DNA of 64,000 nucleotides from Gonatopus flavifemur. Its lineage: Eukaryota; Arthropoda; Insecta; Hymenoptera; Dryinidae. Below are positions 1 through 11,348 of this stretch, piece by piece (within the stretch, counting starts at the first letter, position 1; every line of letters begins with the position of its first letter). The DNA lies in contig JAFFJZ010000004.1 of the NCBI GenBank assembly GCA_018340375.1, positions 38,290,001 through 38,354,000 on the forward strand, written 5' to 3'. A program made the position numbers and the translations under genes. The notes beneath the pieces were generated by a model. That model saw only the letters and a program-made list of their open reading frames with translations, did not search any database and was not told the DNA's origin.

Positions 1-28
1 AGGGTTGTTACTCCATATAATTGATTAC

Positions 29-690
29 ACAGGCCTGCGAGGTTTTTCCCCCTTGGAACTGGTGACCATTTTCCGAAGTAATTTGCTGCGTAGAATCCGA
101 ATCCGGAGCCAGAATTGGGCTATCACGTCAGGATTTTGAGATATCTGAGGGTAAATACGCGAAAAATGCGGTTTTTCGCTACTTTTGAGGTTATGTACAG
201 GACGCATAAAATTTTTTTGATCTTTTCTCTCAACTTCATCAATTTGCACTACTCTTCCCGTTTAAAATGAGCTATTGAACGTTCATGTACGATTTTTTCT
301 CGCAAAGTTACGACCATTCTAAGTTGTGTAATATGTCCCAACAACAGAATGAGTATTCGCATTTATTACACTGATCGACAATGAAATTCTCCTTCAAATG
401 AAATTCTCTTTTCTGAAGTAATTTTCTGCGTAGAATCCAAATCCGGAGTCAGGATTGGGCCATCGCGTAAGCATTTCAAGATATTTAAGATTAGGTCCAC
501 GAAAAATGGGTGTGTTGATTACTTTGGAATTCATGTACTGAGTGCACAATTTTTTTTAGTCTTTTCTTCTAATTGCATCATCCAGTACTACTCTTACTCT
601 TCAAGATAAGCTATTAATCGGTGACCTACAATTTCTCCTTGCAGAGTTACGAGTATTCCAAGTTGTGAAATATATCCCCAAGATTATAAT
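29..690. repeat. Two diverged direct repeat units, ~340 bp apart
   Basis: Positions 71-345 and 411-685 are diverged copies of one sequence at a constant offset of 340. Both run through a GAAGTAATTT-CTGCGTAGAATCC stretch, a CACGAAAAATG-like stretch and end in AAGTTGTG-AATAT. The same family reappears in the foldback at 3175-3730 (compare AATCCG and TATCACGTCAGG), and its ACAGGCCTGCGA start is echoed near 855 and, inverted, near 3770. No coding potential is seen. This is probably dispersed non-autonomous repeat DNA of unknown class. Confidence 0.6.
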
Positions 691-1097
691 ATTTCTAGGA
701 TCTCCTGAGGGTGCTGCCAGGATGTATGGGAATGAAAATTCTAATTTTCTAATATGATATTCTTATTCAGCGACCCAAAAACTTATATGTTCACATATTC
801 AAGGAAAATTTCCCTTCAAAAAAATGGGTTCCCCAAAGGGTTGATAATTCACAGACCTGCGGAATATAAGTTTTTATTTTCCCTTCGAACAATAATGGTT
901 CCTTCCCAGGTATTCAGATTGTGGAACTAAAATATAATGCCAGTTTTTTTACAGCACATCGGGATTCATTTTTATGTGAGATATGAATATTTACAGTTTT
1001 TTAAACAATTGGTATGAACGAAAAATATATACGTTTTATATAAAATTCAGACATGGGGCTGCACTGGTTTCAAACAAGACCTAAGATACTAGATAAA
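691..1097. other. Intergenic, no gene seen
   Basis: No coding region or RNA gene is recognisable. Around 838-905 there is a short piece (AGACCTGCGG plus a poly-T/CCC stretch) resembling the start of the repeat at 29-60. The rest is AT-rich sequence. Confidence 0.5.
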
Positions 1098-2793
1098 TCA
1101 AAAGGACTTATGATATCTTTTTCTAGTTTCTTCAAAACTTCTGTTTGATCTCTTTCTGTTGTACTCATGATTCGGTTCATCTCTCTTTAACATCCAGCAA
1201 TAGTCAGCCATCATTCTAACGTCCCACCTTCCTTGATATCTGGTCTCCATAACCTTAAGGTCTTGATGAAATCTCTCCCCTTGCTCTTCACTGACAGCAC
1301 CAAGATTCTCGGGGAAAAAGTCAATATGGGAATGCAAATAATGGAGTTTTATACTCATATTACAACCCAGGGTTTTGAAATTGTTAAGCATGCTGTTGAC
1401 TATATTTTCATAATCAGGGCTTTTTCTGTTCCCTAAAAAATGTTGTACGACTTCCTTAAATGACTTCCAAGCGAGCTTCTCGGTTTTATTCATAGTTTTT
1501 TCAAAGTCAGGATCTTGCATCAATTTCCTTATGTCTGGACCAACAAAAACGCCTTCTTTTATCTTCGCATCCGATAAATGCTTGGATTTATCACATAAAT
1601 ATTTGAAACAAAGACCATCTTTAGGCAATGCCTTTACGAATTGCTTCATAATGCCTAATTTGATATGAAGCGGAGGTAGCAGAATTTTGGAGCGGTCAAC
1701 TAGTGTTTCGTGTACAACATTTTTACTTCCAGGGTTCAATGATGCTCTCTGTGGCCAATCTTTCTGGATTCAATGTCGTGCTCTATTCCTACTATCCCAT
1801 TCACATAGAAAACAGGGGTATTTTGTATACCCTCCTTGTTGACCAAGCAACATAGTTAATATTTTGAGATCACCACATATAGTCCAGTTATGATTGGAGT
1901 AATTTATTTTTTGAGGACGAAATCCAAATTTTCATAACATTCTTTCAAATGAGTAGAATGTCCAATAGGCAAAGAAGCAAATTTATTACCATTATGTAAC
2001 AATACTACTTTGAGGCTCCGTTTCGAAGAATCTATAAAAGTCTCCAATCATTTGGATTGTATTCTACATCAAACATTTTGAGTAGGCCAGGCACATCACA
2101 ACAATACACTAAATTTTTTCTTGAGCAAAATACGGTAGAAAATCCTTCTCTCTATTTCTATACCAATAAAAGTTCGTTGTACGATCCAGCATGTTTTTCT
2201 TTCAATCTGGAACCGAGTAATTCCGCAGCATCTTTCGGAAGATTAAGATCTCTTGTCAAATCATTCAATTCACTTTGAGAAAACAGTGGTGGTGTTTCGT
2301 TGCACTCGTAATATTCATCGTCAGGATCTGAAGTATTCATTATAGCCTCTTGAAATAAACTAGGATCAGATGAAAATGGTTGGGCAGGATGGCATAACTC
2401 TTTGCTATCAGGATCTTTATACGTAGGTAAAATCACAGAACGAATATCAGGATAACTTATCGCTGCTTTATTTTTAGAATTAAATCCTTTTATGTTTGAA
2501 CAGCAGAAGTAACAATCGTTGATATGATTTTGCGGTTCCATCCAAATCATTGGAGTCTGTAAACTAAAACAATGTTTTTCTCCTCTTGACCATTTCCGAA
2601 GTTCACGTACACATGTCGAACACACTTTATGAGGCGCCCATTGTTTGTCTTGGTTTTTTATGTTGATTTTGAAATAGCTATCGTATAGTTCTTCAATACA
2701 TTTAGAAATTATTTGTTGCTGTCTCTTTATTACATAATTTCCACATATGTAGCAGAAGTTATCTGGAGCATTGATACATTTTCGAGAAGCCAT
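1098..2793 (-). pseudogene. Broken gene of a repetitive arthropod protein family (Cys-rich N-terminus)
   Basis: Two minus-strand open stretches, 2793-2158 (211 aa, ATG start) and 1739-1098, read as one protein in order. The N-terminal part has zinc-binding-type cysteines: C14-x2-C17, H55, C58, C61 and C94/C97/C98. The C-terminal part carries strongly family-like runs such as SEEQGERFHQDLK and GRWDVRMMADYCWMLKRD. Between them, translation across several frames still gives recognisable pieces (NHNWTICGDLK), so the middle is frameshifted rather than absent. One break is visible: an A-run near 2115-2121 has six A where the fragment at 3059-3153 has seven. From memory the family occurs in many copies in arthropod and other animal genomes and behaves like a transposable-element gene; its biochemical function is unknown to me. 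No neighbouring gene helps to place it. Confidence 0.7.
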
Positions 2794-3058
2794 TTGTGAA
2801 ACTTTTTTTTAAATACACGAAATTCACAACAATTACTGGACACTCGATACTTGTACACGGAGGAAAAAATTAGAACAACAATCAGTACATTCCGAGTGAA
2901 TTAGTGGAATAATGTCTGAACATAGCAACAAACAATCTACGATCTCAGCAGTGCTGGCTCGAAGGATATTACCGCCCGGCGCGAGAATTTTGTAGGCGTC
3001 CGATTATAATAGTGTAGCATATTGCATAAATATATATTTATGTGATATGCTATAAGCA

Positions 3059-3153
3059 TTTTCTACCGTATTTCGCTCAAGAAAAAAATTTAGCGTATCG
3101 TTGTGATGCGCCTGGCCTACTCAAGGTGTTTCATGTAGAATACAATCCAAAGT
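3059..3153 (+). pseudogene. Inverted partial copy of the gene at 1098-2793
   Basis: This stretch matches the reverse complement of 2143-2050 with only a few differences, so it is a second fragment of the same family in the opposite orientation. Read on the plus strand it is open throughout, with a run such as AQEKNLAYRCDAPGLLKVF. The main copy is shifted out of frame here by one missing A. It is either debris of a second insertion or one arm of a local inverted duplication. Confidence 0.7.
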
Positions 3154-3174
3154 CAATCCCCTTCATTCATTCAA

Positions 3175-3730
3175 CATTTTTCTGAAGCATTTTGGTGCGC
3201 TGAATCCGCATATGGCTCCAGAATTGCTATATCACGTCAGGTATTTGGGATATTCCGACCTAAAAATGTGGAAAACACTGTTTTTTGGCATATTTGAGGT
3301 TCCGTAAAGTCGAAAGGTAATTTTTTTCACAAAACCAATAGATGCACCTCAAAGTATCAGTCATCCTCTTCCAAATGCCTTTGAGTTTGCTGAAATATCT
3401 TTTTTTTTCATTGAGATACGACAATTTTAAATTTGTGCGCTCATGTACTCAATAAATAGGTGGAGACACAATTTTCAAACTGTCGTATCTCAATGAAAAA
3501 AAAAGGTATCTGAGCAAACTCAACGGCATTTGGAAGAGGAGGACTTATACTTTGAGGTGCATGTATTGGTTTTGAGAAAAAAAATTACCCTTCGACTTTA
3601 CGTAACCCCAAATATGTCGAAAAACAGTGTTTTTCACATTTTTAGGTCGAAATATCTCAAAAACCTGACGTGATAGAGCAATTCTGCAGCCAGATTCGGA
3701 TTCAGCGGATCAAAATGCTTCGGAAAAAGA
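3175..3730. repeat. Foldback (long inverted repeat), ~250-bp arms
   Basis: The left arm begins TCTGAAGCATTTTGGTGCGC; the right arm ends GATCAAAATGCTTCGG. The arms match through TATCACGTCAGG, AAAAACACTGTTTTT, the CTCAAAGTAT and CATTTGGAAGAGGA stretches, and a poly-T/poly-A block beside GAGATACGACA. A short spacer lies around 3432-3475. The arm sequence is related to the direct repeats at the start of the window. No protein is encoded. Confidence 0.75.
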
Positions 3731-4087
3731 TATTATTGTTTGAGGGGGAAAAAAAAAGTCAAATTTCGCAGGCCTGTGTTATGCAGCGCATTGAGAAATC
3801 TCCAGATTGCTTTATAGAATGTTTATATTTATTTTTTAATTCAATTAAAAAATATAATCACATTTATATCTCATAAATAATATATTATCTATTTTCGTAT
3901 TTAGTAACCACAATATAGAATCTTGAACATCAATGAAAATAAAAATTCTTCTTATAAATATCATTCTTTTTTCATATTTTTAGATTTGAATGGAGGAAGC
4001 ACAACTCTTCCACATGTTTTGCCAGCAATCTTGATCGAGTTGCTGTCACAATATTTCCTGCTGAGGAAAACGTTTGCTATATTTGAA

Positions 4088-4190
4088 TTACCCGAATGTA
4101 ATCGGGTACCCGAAAAACTCGGGAAATTGAAAAACCCGACCCGACCCGACCCGATAAAAACCCGATGACTCGGGTACCCGCACACCCCTA
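4088..4190. mobile_element. Fragment of an hAT-like MITE with (ACCCG)n core
   Basis: Self-complementary CCCGA/TCGGG motifs and a short CCCGACCCGACCCGA run end in GGGTACCCGCACACCCCTA. That terminus resembles the CCCCTA end of the hAT-like element at 60898-61221, whose core is a TCGAG run. No left terminus or target duplication is seen, so this is probably a truncated copy. Confidence 0.45.
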
Positions 4191-5278
4191 AAAATTAGAT
4201 ATATTCATTATAAAATTTCTTGTCACGATTAAGAGCGATGATGATAAGCTGGAATCGAATCACTTTGCGATTCAGATAACCAAAACCTGAGCTCCACCAT
4301 TAAATAAATTTAATAGACGATCGAATAATATTAGAAAATTGAATAAATATTATAGAAGGGTGGTATTTCGTTTGTTTCAGAAGCTTTCGTACATTTTTCC
4401 AAGAAGTTGAGACTGGGGTGAAATAACCTCAATATATTTTTTTTTATATGTAAAACATTGAAATAAATTTATGAATAGATTCCAATTTTGATTAATAACC
4501 CATCCAAGCTATCCTGAGGGTCCAGCGGTACGAATCCGTTGGAAATTGAAGTAAAATTCTTCAAACACATTTTTTACGATTACAAAACATTATTCTTCAT
4601 ACAAATATTATATGAAACATTACCCGACATTCGGCTCTTAGTGAAGCAATCGGATCTGGGAACGCTTCTGATGGTCCACTACTCCCAATAAAATGTAAAG
4701 AACAAATATATGCATCCTTCGTTACATTTTTTATAGAATTGAAGAGTGGAGGGTGACCGCACGATTCAACTCACTTATTAGACGTCTTACACTTCTCACA
4801 TGATCTCATGTGGCTTTTTGGAAGTTGTGGTATAATTTTATCTTTCCCAAATTCCAAGCACGGTTTTGGGAATGACATAATATATTAATAAGTAGTTTCA
4901 AAACTTTTGTATCTACTGTCATTCTTGCACAATCTATAACAGTGACGTTTGGTTGCTCGTTTCCTGATTCTTATGTCAGACATCACCAAATGTATTTTTC
5001 ATCTAATAAAAAGCTCATCTTACATGTCAATTTTGAAAAACAGTATCAAAGTTTGTAGTTTAGGTTAGGTTGATTTGCGACTGTCACAAGTCATTTCAAG
5101 AGATGAAAAGGTCCATTGGTTTCAAGGTAGCGCAACTGTGGAATGATAATATCATTTAACGCTCCACCAATCCGTTTTATCAACATAAAACCAACATTGG
5201 TGGAACAGTGGACCCAGTTTGAGCTAAAATTGACGGTCGCAGCCAAAATTGGACTGTTAATGCTTGGTATTACACTTA
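4191..5278. other. Intergenic, no gene seen
   Basis: AT-rich sequence without a convincing coding region, RNA gene or repeat structure. Open stretches here are short and show no recognisable motif. Confidence 0.5.
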
Positions 5279-5538
5279 CCCAGACAGCAAAGTGCTAGAA
5301 AAATTCGCAACAACTTGCCAACAACACGGAGCAACTGTTGTTGAGAAGTTGCTGGGAGGTTGCGTCGCCAAATACGCAGCAACATGCAGCAACCTTGAAA
5401 GTTGTCGTCATGATGCTGTGAAGATGTTTGGATAAATGGAGCTATGACACGGAAAATCGAACAATCCTCCAACAACAAAACACGAACTGGCGGAGCAACA
5501 CTGAAGCAACAGTTGCACTGCAACTTTCGCTGTCAGGG
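5279..5538. mobile_element. Foldback MITE with CCCAGACAGC ends
   Basis: The element starts CCCAGACAGCAAAGTGC and ends GCAACTTTCGCTGTCAGGG, giving imperfect terminal inverted repeats. The interior is rich in GCAAC/GTTGC motifs in both orientations and can fold on itself. Similar CCCA-RR-YAGC termini occur at 33049-33269, 43515-43801 and 55581-55689. Non-coding. Confidence 0.55.
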
Positions 5539-5758
5539 GATGTTTATCTCATTTAGTCTGTATGAGGCCATGCGAGTCATGCAGACTTGAAGTATCGGTT
5601 TTCAATAATCGGGAGTTACGGCGTTTAATAGTTTAATGGATCAGACGTTGGCGGTCATAATAATAAATCATGTTTCCAAATCTTCTCAAGTCATCCAAAT
5701 TCTCATTTCAAGATTCCTCTGTGTATGAGGCTCTTTTAAGTTGATTCCACCCTTCATC

Positions 5759-5915
5759 CAGTGATGCCAGCATTCACTCGATTTACCCTCTCCATCACAC
5801 CTATTTGTATAAAAATCTCACACACACAATCAAACCTCCGACAAAAGAAATTAGATTGTATGGAGCGCGATGGAGGGGGTAAAACTCGTCGGCCGGCCGA
5901 ATGCTGGCATCACTG
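5759..5915. mobile_element. Small hAT-type MITE with 17-bp inverted ends
   Basis: CAGTGATGCCAGCATTC at the left end is perfectly complementary to GAATGCTGGCATCACTG at the right end. It is flanked by CCTTCATC (5751-5758) and CCTCCATC (5916-5923), an 8-bp target duplication with one mismatch. CAG...CTG ends and 8-bp duplications are the hallmark of hAT elements. At 157 bp it encodes nothing and would need a transposase in trans. Confidence 0.75.
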
Positions 5916-5950
5916 CCTCCATCAAGCCTTAATTTGTCTCCGCTGGAACA

Positions 5951-6622
5951 AAGTGAAAATTTTCATTTCCTCAAAACCAATAGAATTCAAATTATATTCT
6001 GCGATCACTCGGCGAGAATTGATTGGGAAGACTTGAAATTTGGTATACAGCTTCATCAATGATAAATTTGTCAAAATATCTCATCGTTTGATGAATATTT
6101 GATAATAAACAAATGGTGTTAAGAACATGCGCTTTCGAGTTTCTACGGAAAAAAGTATCGAAGGAATTTCCGATTTGGAAAAACCCAAAGCGACAAAGTT
6201 GGCCGTGAATGTTCAAAGTTTTTCTGAAATTTTCAGATCAATCGAGTGAAAAATAGAGGAGATATTGAACATTGTCTACAATGGGGCAACTCGCTTATGA
6301 ACTGTCAAGCATTTAACGTCGTGTATCGTAGTTCAGTAGCATTGCCGTGACGATAAGCGAGACGCGTGATTGTAAACGATGTTCAATATTTGCTTTATTT
6401 TCCACTCGATCGATCTGATAATTCCAGAAAAACTCCCTTGAACATTGACGAACAACTTTGTCGATACTCTTTTCCGTGGAAACTCGGAAACGTGTATTCT
6501 CAACACCATTTGCTGATTATTGCATATCAAATTTCAAGTCTTTCCAATCAATTTTCTCGTCGAGTGATCGCAAAATATAATTTGAATTCTATTGATTTCG
6601 AGGAAATGAAAATGTTCACTTT
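5951..6622. repeat. 0.67-kb imperfect palindrome
   Basis: AAGTGAAAATTTTCATTTCC at the left end is answered by GAGGAAATGAAAATGTTCAC at the right end. The arms stay complementary inwards through GCGATCACTCGGCGAGAA, a TTGGAAAGACTTGAAATTT-like stretch, and a CGATCGA/AAAATAGAG stretch near the centre (~6287). Short open frames here exist on both strands because of the symmetry and are not taken as genes. Probably a palindromic MITE; no clear target duplication is seen. Confidence 0.7.
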
Positions 6623-7234
6623 TTAATTTTTATCTCACAAACTATTGTTGATAGAGGAAAAATTTTTCATCAGAAGAATGTGTGTTTTGATGAGTTCTCG
6701 CAAGCTATATTTTGTATTTCTCATTCTCAAGGATTTTTTTCTCGTTCTATTGGGCTCCTGGATCAGATTCAAAGCGTGTTCGAGCGCTCAGTGAGTTTCA
6801 GCATCCGAGCCTTTATTTCTCTTACGCTCCATCGTATGCTTTGTTTTCACACTATTTCAGCTCCCATTCTCACTAGAGTAACAATTGCAGAAAAGAATAT
6901 TACACTCAGAAAAATGCTGTCTGATGACGAGTCGGAATTACATAATCATAAGACGATCCCGTTCCAAAATGCTCCCAAACAGAGGTCCGTCTGATAACAG
7001 AACGTCAACCGTCTCAAACGGTCCCATAATAATGGAAGACATAAAATATGCAACTTTTTTTTTCAAAGAATTGAACGACTTGTTGAATGTTCTTTATGTC
7101 GTTTGTATTTATCCTCATTCCCAGGTTTTACCCTATTTTTTTGAGTTTTTGGTAGAAAATATAGGAATAATAAGGAAATTCTACAGGACGGAGGAAACTT
7201 CCTAAAAAGACAGATAATGTTTCCAATCAGCATC
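6623..7234. other. Intergenic, no gene seen
   Basis: Contains open stretches of about 100 codons around 6680-7205 in two frames with no recognisable motif and overlapping one another. I do not accept them as genes. Confidence 0.4.
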
Positions 7235-8063
7235 TTATGGAGTTATGCCCAGTTGCAAGGCCGAAAAAAACATGTCCTTTATGAATTTTTGCTGGAACAG
7301 CATCTCATTTGACAAATACAAAGAGTATAAACACATGCAATGGTAACTTCCAACTTTATGCACGCAGAGAACTCGCGAGATATGACATCACCTAACTTTC
7401 CTGATTCTTCATTTCGCGATTAGTGATGCTTTATCTTGACTGCATGAAAAAACATCACAACATCAGAGAACATGAATCTTGAATCTCGTTGATATTATTT
7501 CACCATGAAGTTGGAGATCCAAAAACCAAGCAGTTTGGTGATAAAAAATCACCAATCGGTGGATTTTTGTTTTACGTCAATTGCGAGATAAAAATTCACG
7601 AGAATTCAGGTGATGTAATATCTCACGGGTTCCTTGCATGTATCAGCATTTTTCACAATATTGAGTTATATTGCTCCTGTAGACGATCTCCTGGAGGTCC
7701 TCCAAAATAAGATGTCTAGCGGGCCAGAAAAAAAAAAGTTTTCATTTTCGATGAAGTTGAAAGAAAATACAAGTAATCATTGAAAATCTTATTCCTTCAA
7801 TCCATCCCTGAAAAATATATCTGAGAAGATTGTGTTAAGATTCAGACCGATTGGTTGAGCTGTTTTTGAGAAATCGTTTCGAAGAAAACACGTTCAAAGT
7901 TTCGTAAGCCCACTACACATGATGGAAAATTTTTTACAAACGTCCGTGTAACTTTGAAAACACATTTGTCGGATTGACTTGAAATTTTGTGTGTGAATAC
8001 TTGAATATATGTACATTACGAAAATCGATTTTTTGAGAATCACAACTGAGTATAACCCCTCAA
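7235..8063. mobile_element. Degraded member of the TTAA-ended repeat family
   Basis: The left end TTATGGAGTTATGCCCAGTTG and right end CACAACTGAGTATAACCCC are decayed versions of the ends of the elements at 10749-14478 and 35475-36353. Internal landmarks also match, in order: a TCTCCTGGAGGTCCTC-like stretch, ATATATCTGAGAAGATTGTG, GAAATCG before a CACGTT stretch, and ATATGTACATTACGAAAA near the right end. The flanking TTAA is mutated (TTAT / TCAA), so this is an old insertion. Non-coding. Confidence 0.65.
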
Positions 8064-9635
8064 ATTTCTTCCTGCTCCATGCACAAAACAAAATTTATCT
8101 TATTCATTTTCATCAGCGAAAAAAATTTCCTATTTCAAAAATTGTTGCGAACAATAATTATCAAAAGTTGTTTTGATACAGAATTTATTGTCCTTTTTTC
8201 AATTTCAAGATTGAATCACTCTACCTAGTTCCACTCTCTCCCTGTTGAAAACAAATTATTGAAGATTTTGAAGATAGTGAAATCATTCGATGCAACATAT
8301 CACTCATTCAAAACAATAATATTCCATCATGCGCTCCATTCATTTTGAAGTTTCAAGCGGGTCATTTTGAGTAGGAAGCAACGATTATCGATAGTAAAAA
8401 AATCATGATTTATATACCACCGTGCATAGAAAGACATGTCAATGTGAAAGTGAAAATACAAATCTATATCGAGTACCACAGCGTGAATTCTTTCGGAGTA
8501 GAATTACGCTCATATCCAATGATATCTTCTGGAGATCAGAGAAGGTGTTCACCTTGACATTTACGTATACAAGACCCTGTATAAACATGTAAATAAAAAA
8601 ATATTATGTTCATTATTCATAATGTGTGACACACGCGTATATGTATTTCCTTCATAGAAAATGGAAACAATCAACGATAGTTCATGACCTGCGTATCATT
8701 TTGAAGAAATACCATTTGACCTACGAACTAGAAATTTAATATTCGATTACGTAAGATGAGGATTGAGAATGAACCTCGAGCGGTCTCGGTTAAGCCCTGA
8801 AGATTAACACCTGTTCCCGACTGGTTTTCAGGCAGGATGTCTAAAGCCTATAATTTATCTCGCCCATGCATTCCTGATGTATACAAATCGTAATAACCTT
8901 GAATAGTGCTAATTTCATGAGGACGTTCCCAAATATGTCATATAGTCTTATCATCACATTTTATTGAGAACATTTCTTTGACGGATCCAATGAATGCATG
9001 TTAATTCAAAGATGTTGAATGATTTCTAGGCTAAATATTTGATGACTTTTATTTTCAAATTCGTCAAATTCTGGAGGATTCTGATGTTCTTTGCAATTTA
9101 TGAAATTATTCTTGTATGAAGATTATCTTGAATGATAAAATTTGCTCATCTATTCAATTGTCTATATTTGAAACTATCTCAACCCCACAAGTTCTGTAAA
9201 AGTATGATCAAACAGCCCGTCACAATCATTCGAACAGGACCCTGATGAAAAAAATCAAAACCGGCAACAAGTCGGTATGGCAACATCATTGTAAATAAGG
9301 GCCTGTATGACATCTGCAACCGTGTCAATACTGTTCGTTCGGCTATGGGAGAATTCTGGCATTCGAACCTTGTGCAAACAGTATCGATTGATTACAGGCC
9401 CAATACTGTCTGTCCACCCAAATCAATACCGTTTGAAATTCGTAGAACAGATCGTGCCAATTGAAAAATAATAATGACCCTGGATAGAAACAATTGTTCC
9501 CGCCAAAATTTAGTGAACATAACCTTGCCAGCACCGGGCTATCTCTTGACTTCGACAATTTTCAAATGGGAAGACAACATTTTTATTTTTGAAAAAATTA
9601 TGAGCGTGAGGTATGCATATTGTATAGCAAACCCA
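8064..9635. other. Intergenic, no gene seen
   Basis: No coding region, RNA gene or clear repeat arms are recognised in this 1.6-kb stretch. A CCCTGAT motif at about 9240 resembles the terminus of the next element but has no partner. Confidence 0.45.
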
Positions 9636-10135
9636 CCCTGATAGAAATTTGTCTGGACGTTCAATTTACCATCTACGTACTAGATGGGACCCACGTGGGG
9701 GCAACTGGATAACACATTTCAGCCAATTTGACTTTAGTGCCCAAACATTTAGTTGGTTTATGTAGATTTTTTATACGTCAACTGATCGTACAGTAACTTT
9801 GATAGTCCATTATCACGGTCAGAGGAATGACAGGGAGCCCCAACGTTTCAATTTCTCACTCGGGATTATTTTATGGAAATAAATTCAAAAGCAACGTTCT
9901 TGACTGTAGATTACATGTTAAAATACATTGTTACCTTATTCATAGGTGTGATTTGACAGAAAAAACATGATTTCACATTTCTCATTACCAATTTGAACAA
10001 GATTCTAGGAATTCCATGGGACATCTGGATGGGCACAGGCTAGAAAGTGCGTTACAAAACTAGATCGGAACCAACCTAACATCTGGGAAAACTAGCTGAG
10101 GCCCATCTAATTCCCAATCATAATTTCTATCAGGG
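9636..10135. mobile_element. 500-bp MITE with CCCTGATAGAAATT ends
   Basis: CCCTGATAGAAATT at the left end and AATTTCTATCAGGG at the right end form a perfect 14-bp terminal inverted repeat. Some interior complementarity is visible (GATGGGACCCA on the left, GGCCCATCTAATT on the right). There is no open frame of interest and I could not identify a target duplication, so the superfamily is open. Confidence 0.55.
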
Positions 10136-10748
10136 CATATGATATCGTAATTTCATGAATTACTAATAGACACTCAGAAAAAATCCTCGTGTTTATAGCT
10201 ACTATTTGTAGCTGAAATGGTGTTTAGCTCTGAAAAGTATGTACTGTCACATTTGCGAAGAGTTTGAATTGGAAAAAGATTTTTTCTGTCACTAATAAAA
10301 CTTTGACTCCAATAACTTCAATAACTACGTGAGTTCTCTCAATGTTGTAGTATCCCCATCAATCCATATGAACTTTGAATTTATATCCTTGGTTCTTATT
10401 TTCATCAGGTTTCCTAAAAATCCACAAATACATGATTTCTGGGTGGAATTTGTTAGAAAACAAAGAGGAGATTTACAAATGCAAGTCACGAAGTATTTGT
10501 GTTTCAGACATTTTATAGTAGATTGTTTTGATAAATCATCACTCTTCAAGGTTGTTTTGAAGCCAAAATCAATTTCTTCGATTGATATATATATATATAT
10601 ATACAATAAAATATGTAAGTCAAAGTCTATTGTCTTCATGAGTTTGATTGAATAATCATATACTACAAAATACAACAATCATTCTTACTGTGTCAAATAA
10701 TCGTACAGTAACAATAAATCGTTCCAATATTCCTTATACTGAAAACTA
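10136..10748. other. Intergenic with an (AT)n microsatellite
   Basis: An alternating TA run sits at about 10586-10604. Overlapping open frames of ~110 codons on opposite strands (10325-10678) show no recognisable motif and are treated as chance. Confidence 0.4.
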
Positions 10749-11348
10749 TTAAGGGGTTATACGCAGTTGCGAGGCTCAAAAAGACGGGTTTTCAAGAATT
10801 TTTTGCAGGAACAGTTTTTATTTATCAATAACAAATGGTGATAATTTGAATGAAGTGTACTTTTGAGAATAAAATGACGGGTCGAACATGTAAAAATATT
10901 GATTTGCATGGCTCCTAAGGACGATGTCCTGAAGAACCTCTAAAAAAAGGTGCTTGGCGGTGATCTCCGTTGTGGCGGCTGTAATTATCTGAAATCAAAA
11001 ATCAAGGTGGATTCTTTTAAAGGATAGATCAATGCTGGGAATGGACTAAGGAATAATACAAATTTTGATTTTTGACAAAATGGCGTCTATTTGAAAAAAA
11101 TTTTCCGTTTTTTACTGAAATTTTTGCTCTAAATTGTTAGAAAAAAATAATTCTAATTTTTTTCAATTTTATTCCTTCGTTCAATCCCTGAGGAATATAT
11201 CTAAGAAGATTGTGCATAAATTTGAAACCAATCGGTTCGGCCGTTTTCGAGAAATCGAGATCACCAACTTTGGGAGTACCGTTCTGAGAAAAACGCGTTT
11301 GAAGTTTCAAAACTAGTTTACACATAGTTAAAATTCTTCTTTCTCAAC

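Noticed and set aside
5055..5075. TTAGGTTAGG-like motif as a telomeric repeat
   Set aside because: Only about two units; too short to mean telomeric DNA.
10325..10678. Overlapping ~110-codon frames on both strands
   Set aside because: Low-complexity AT-rich sequence including an (AT)n run; no motif, no homologous copy in the window.
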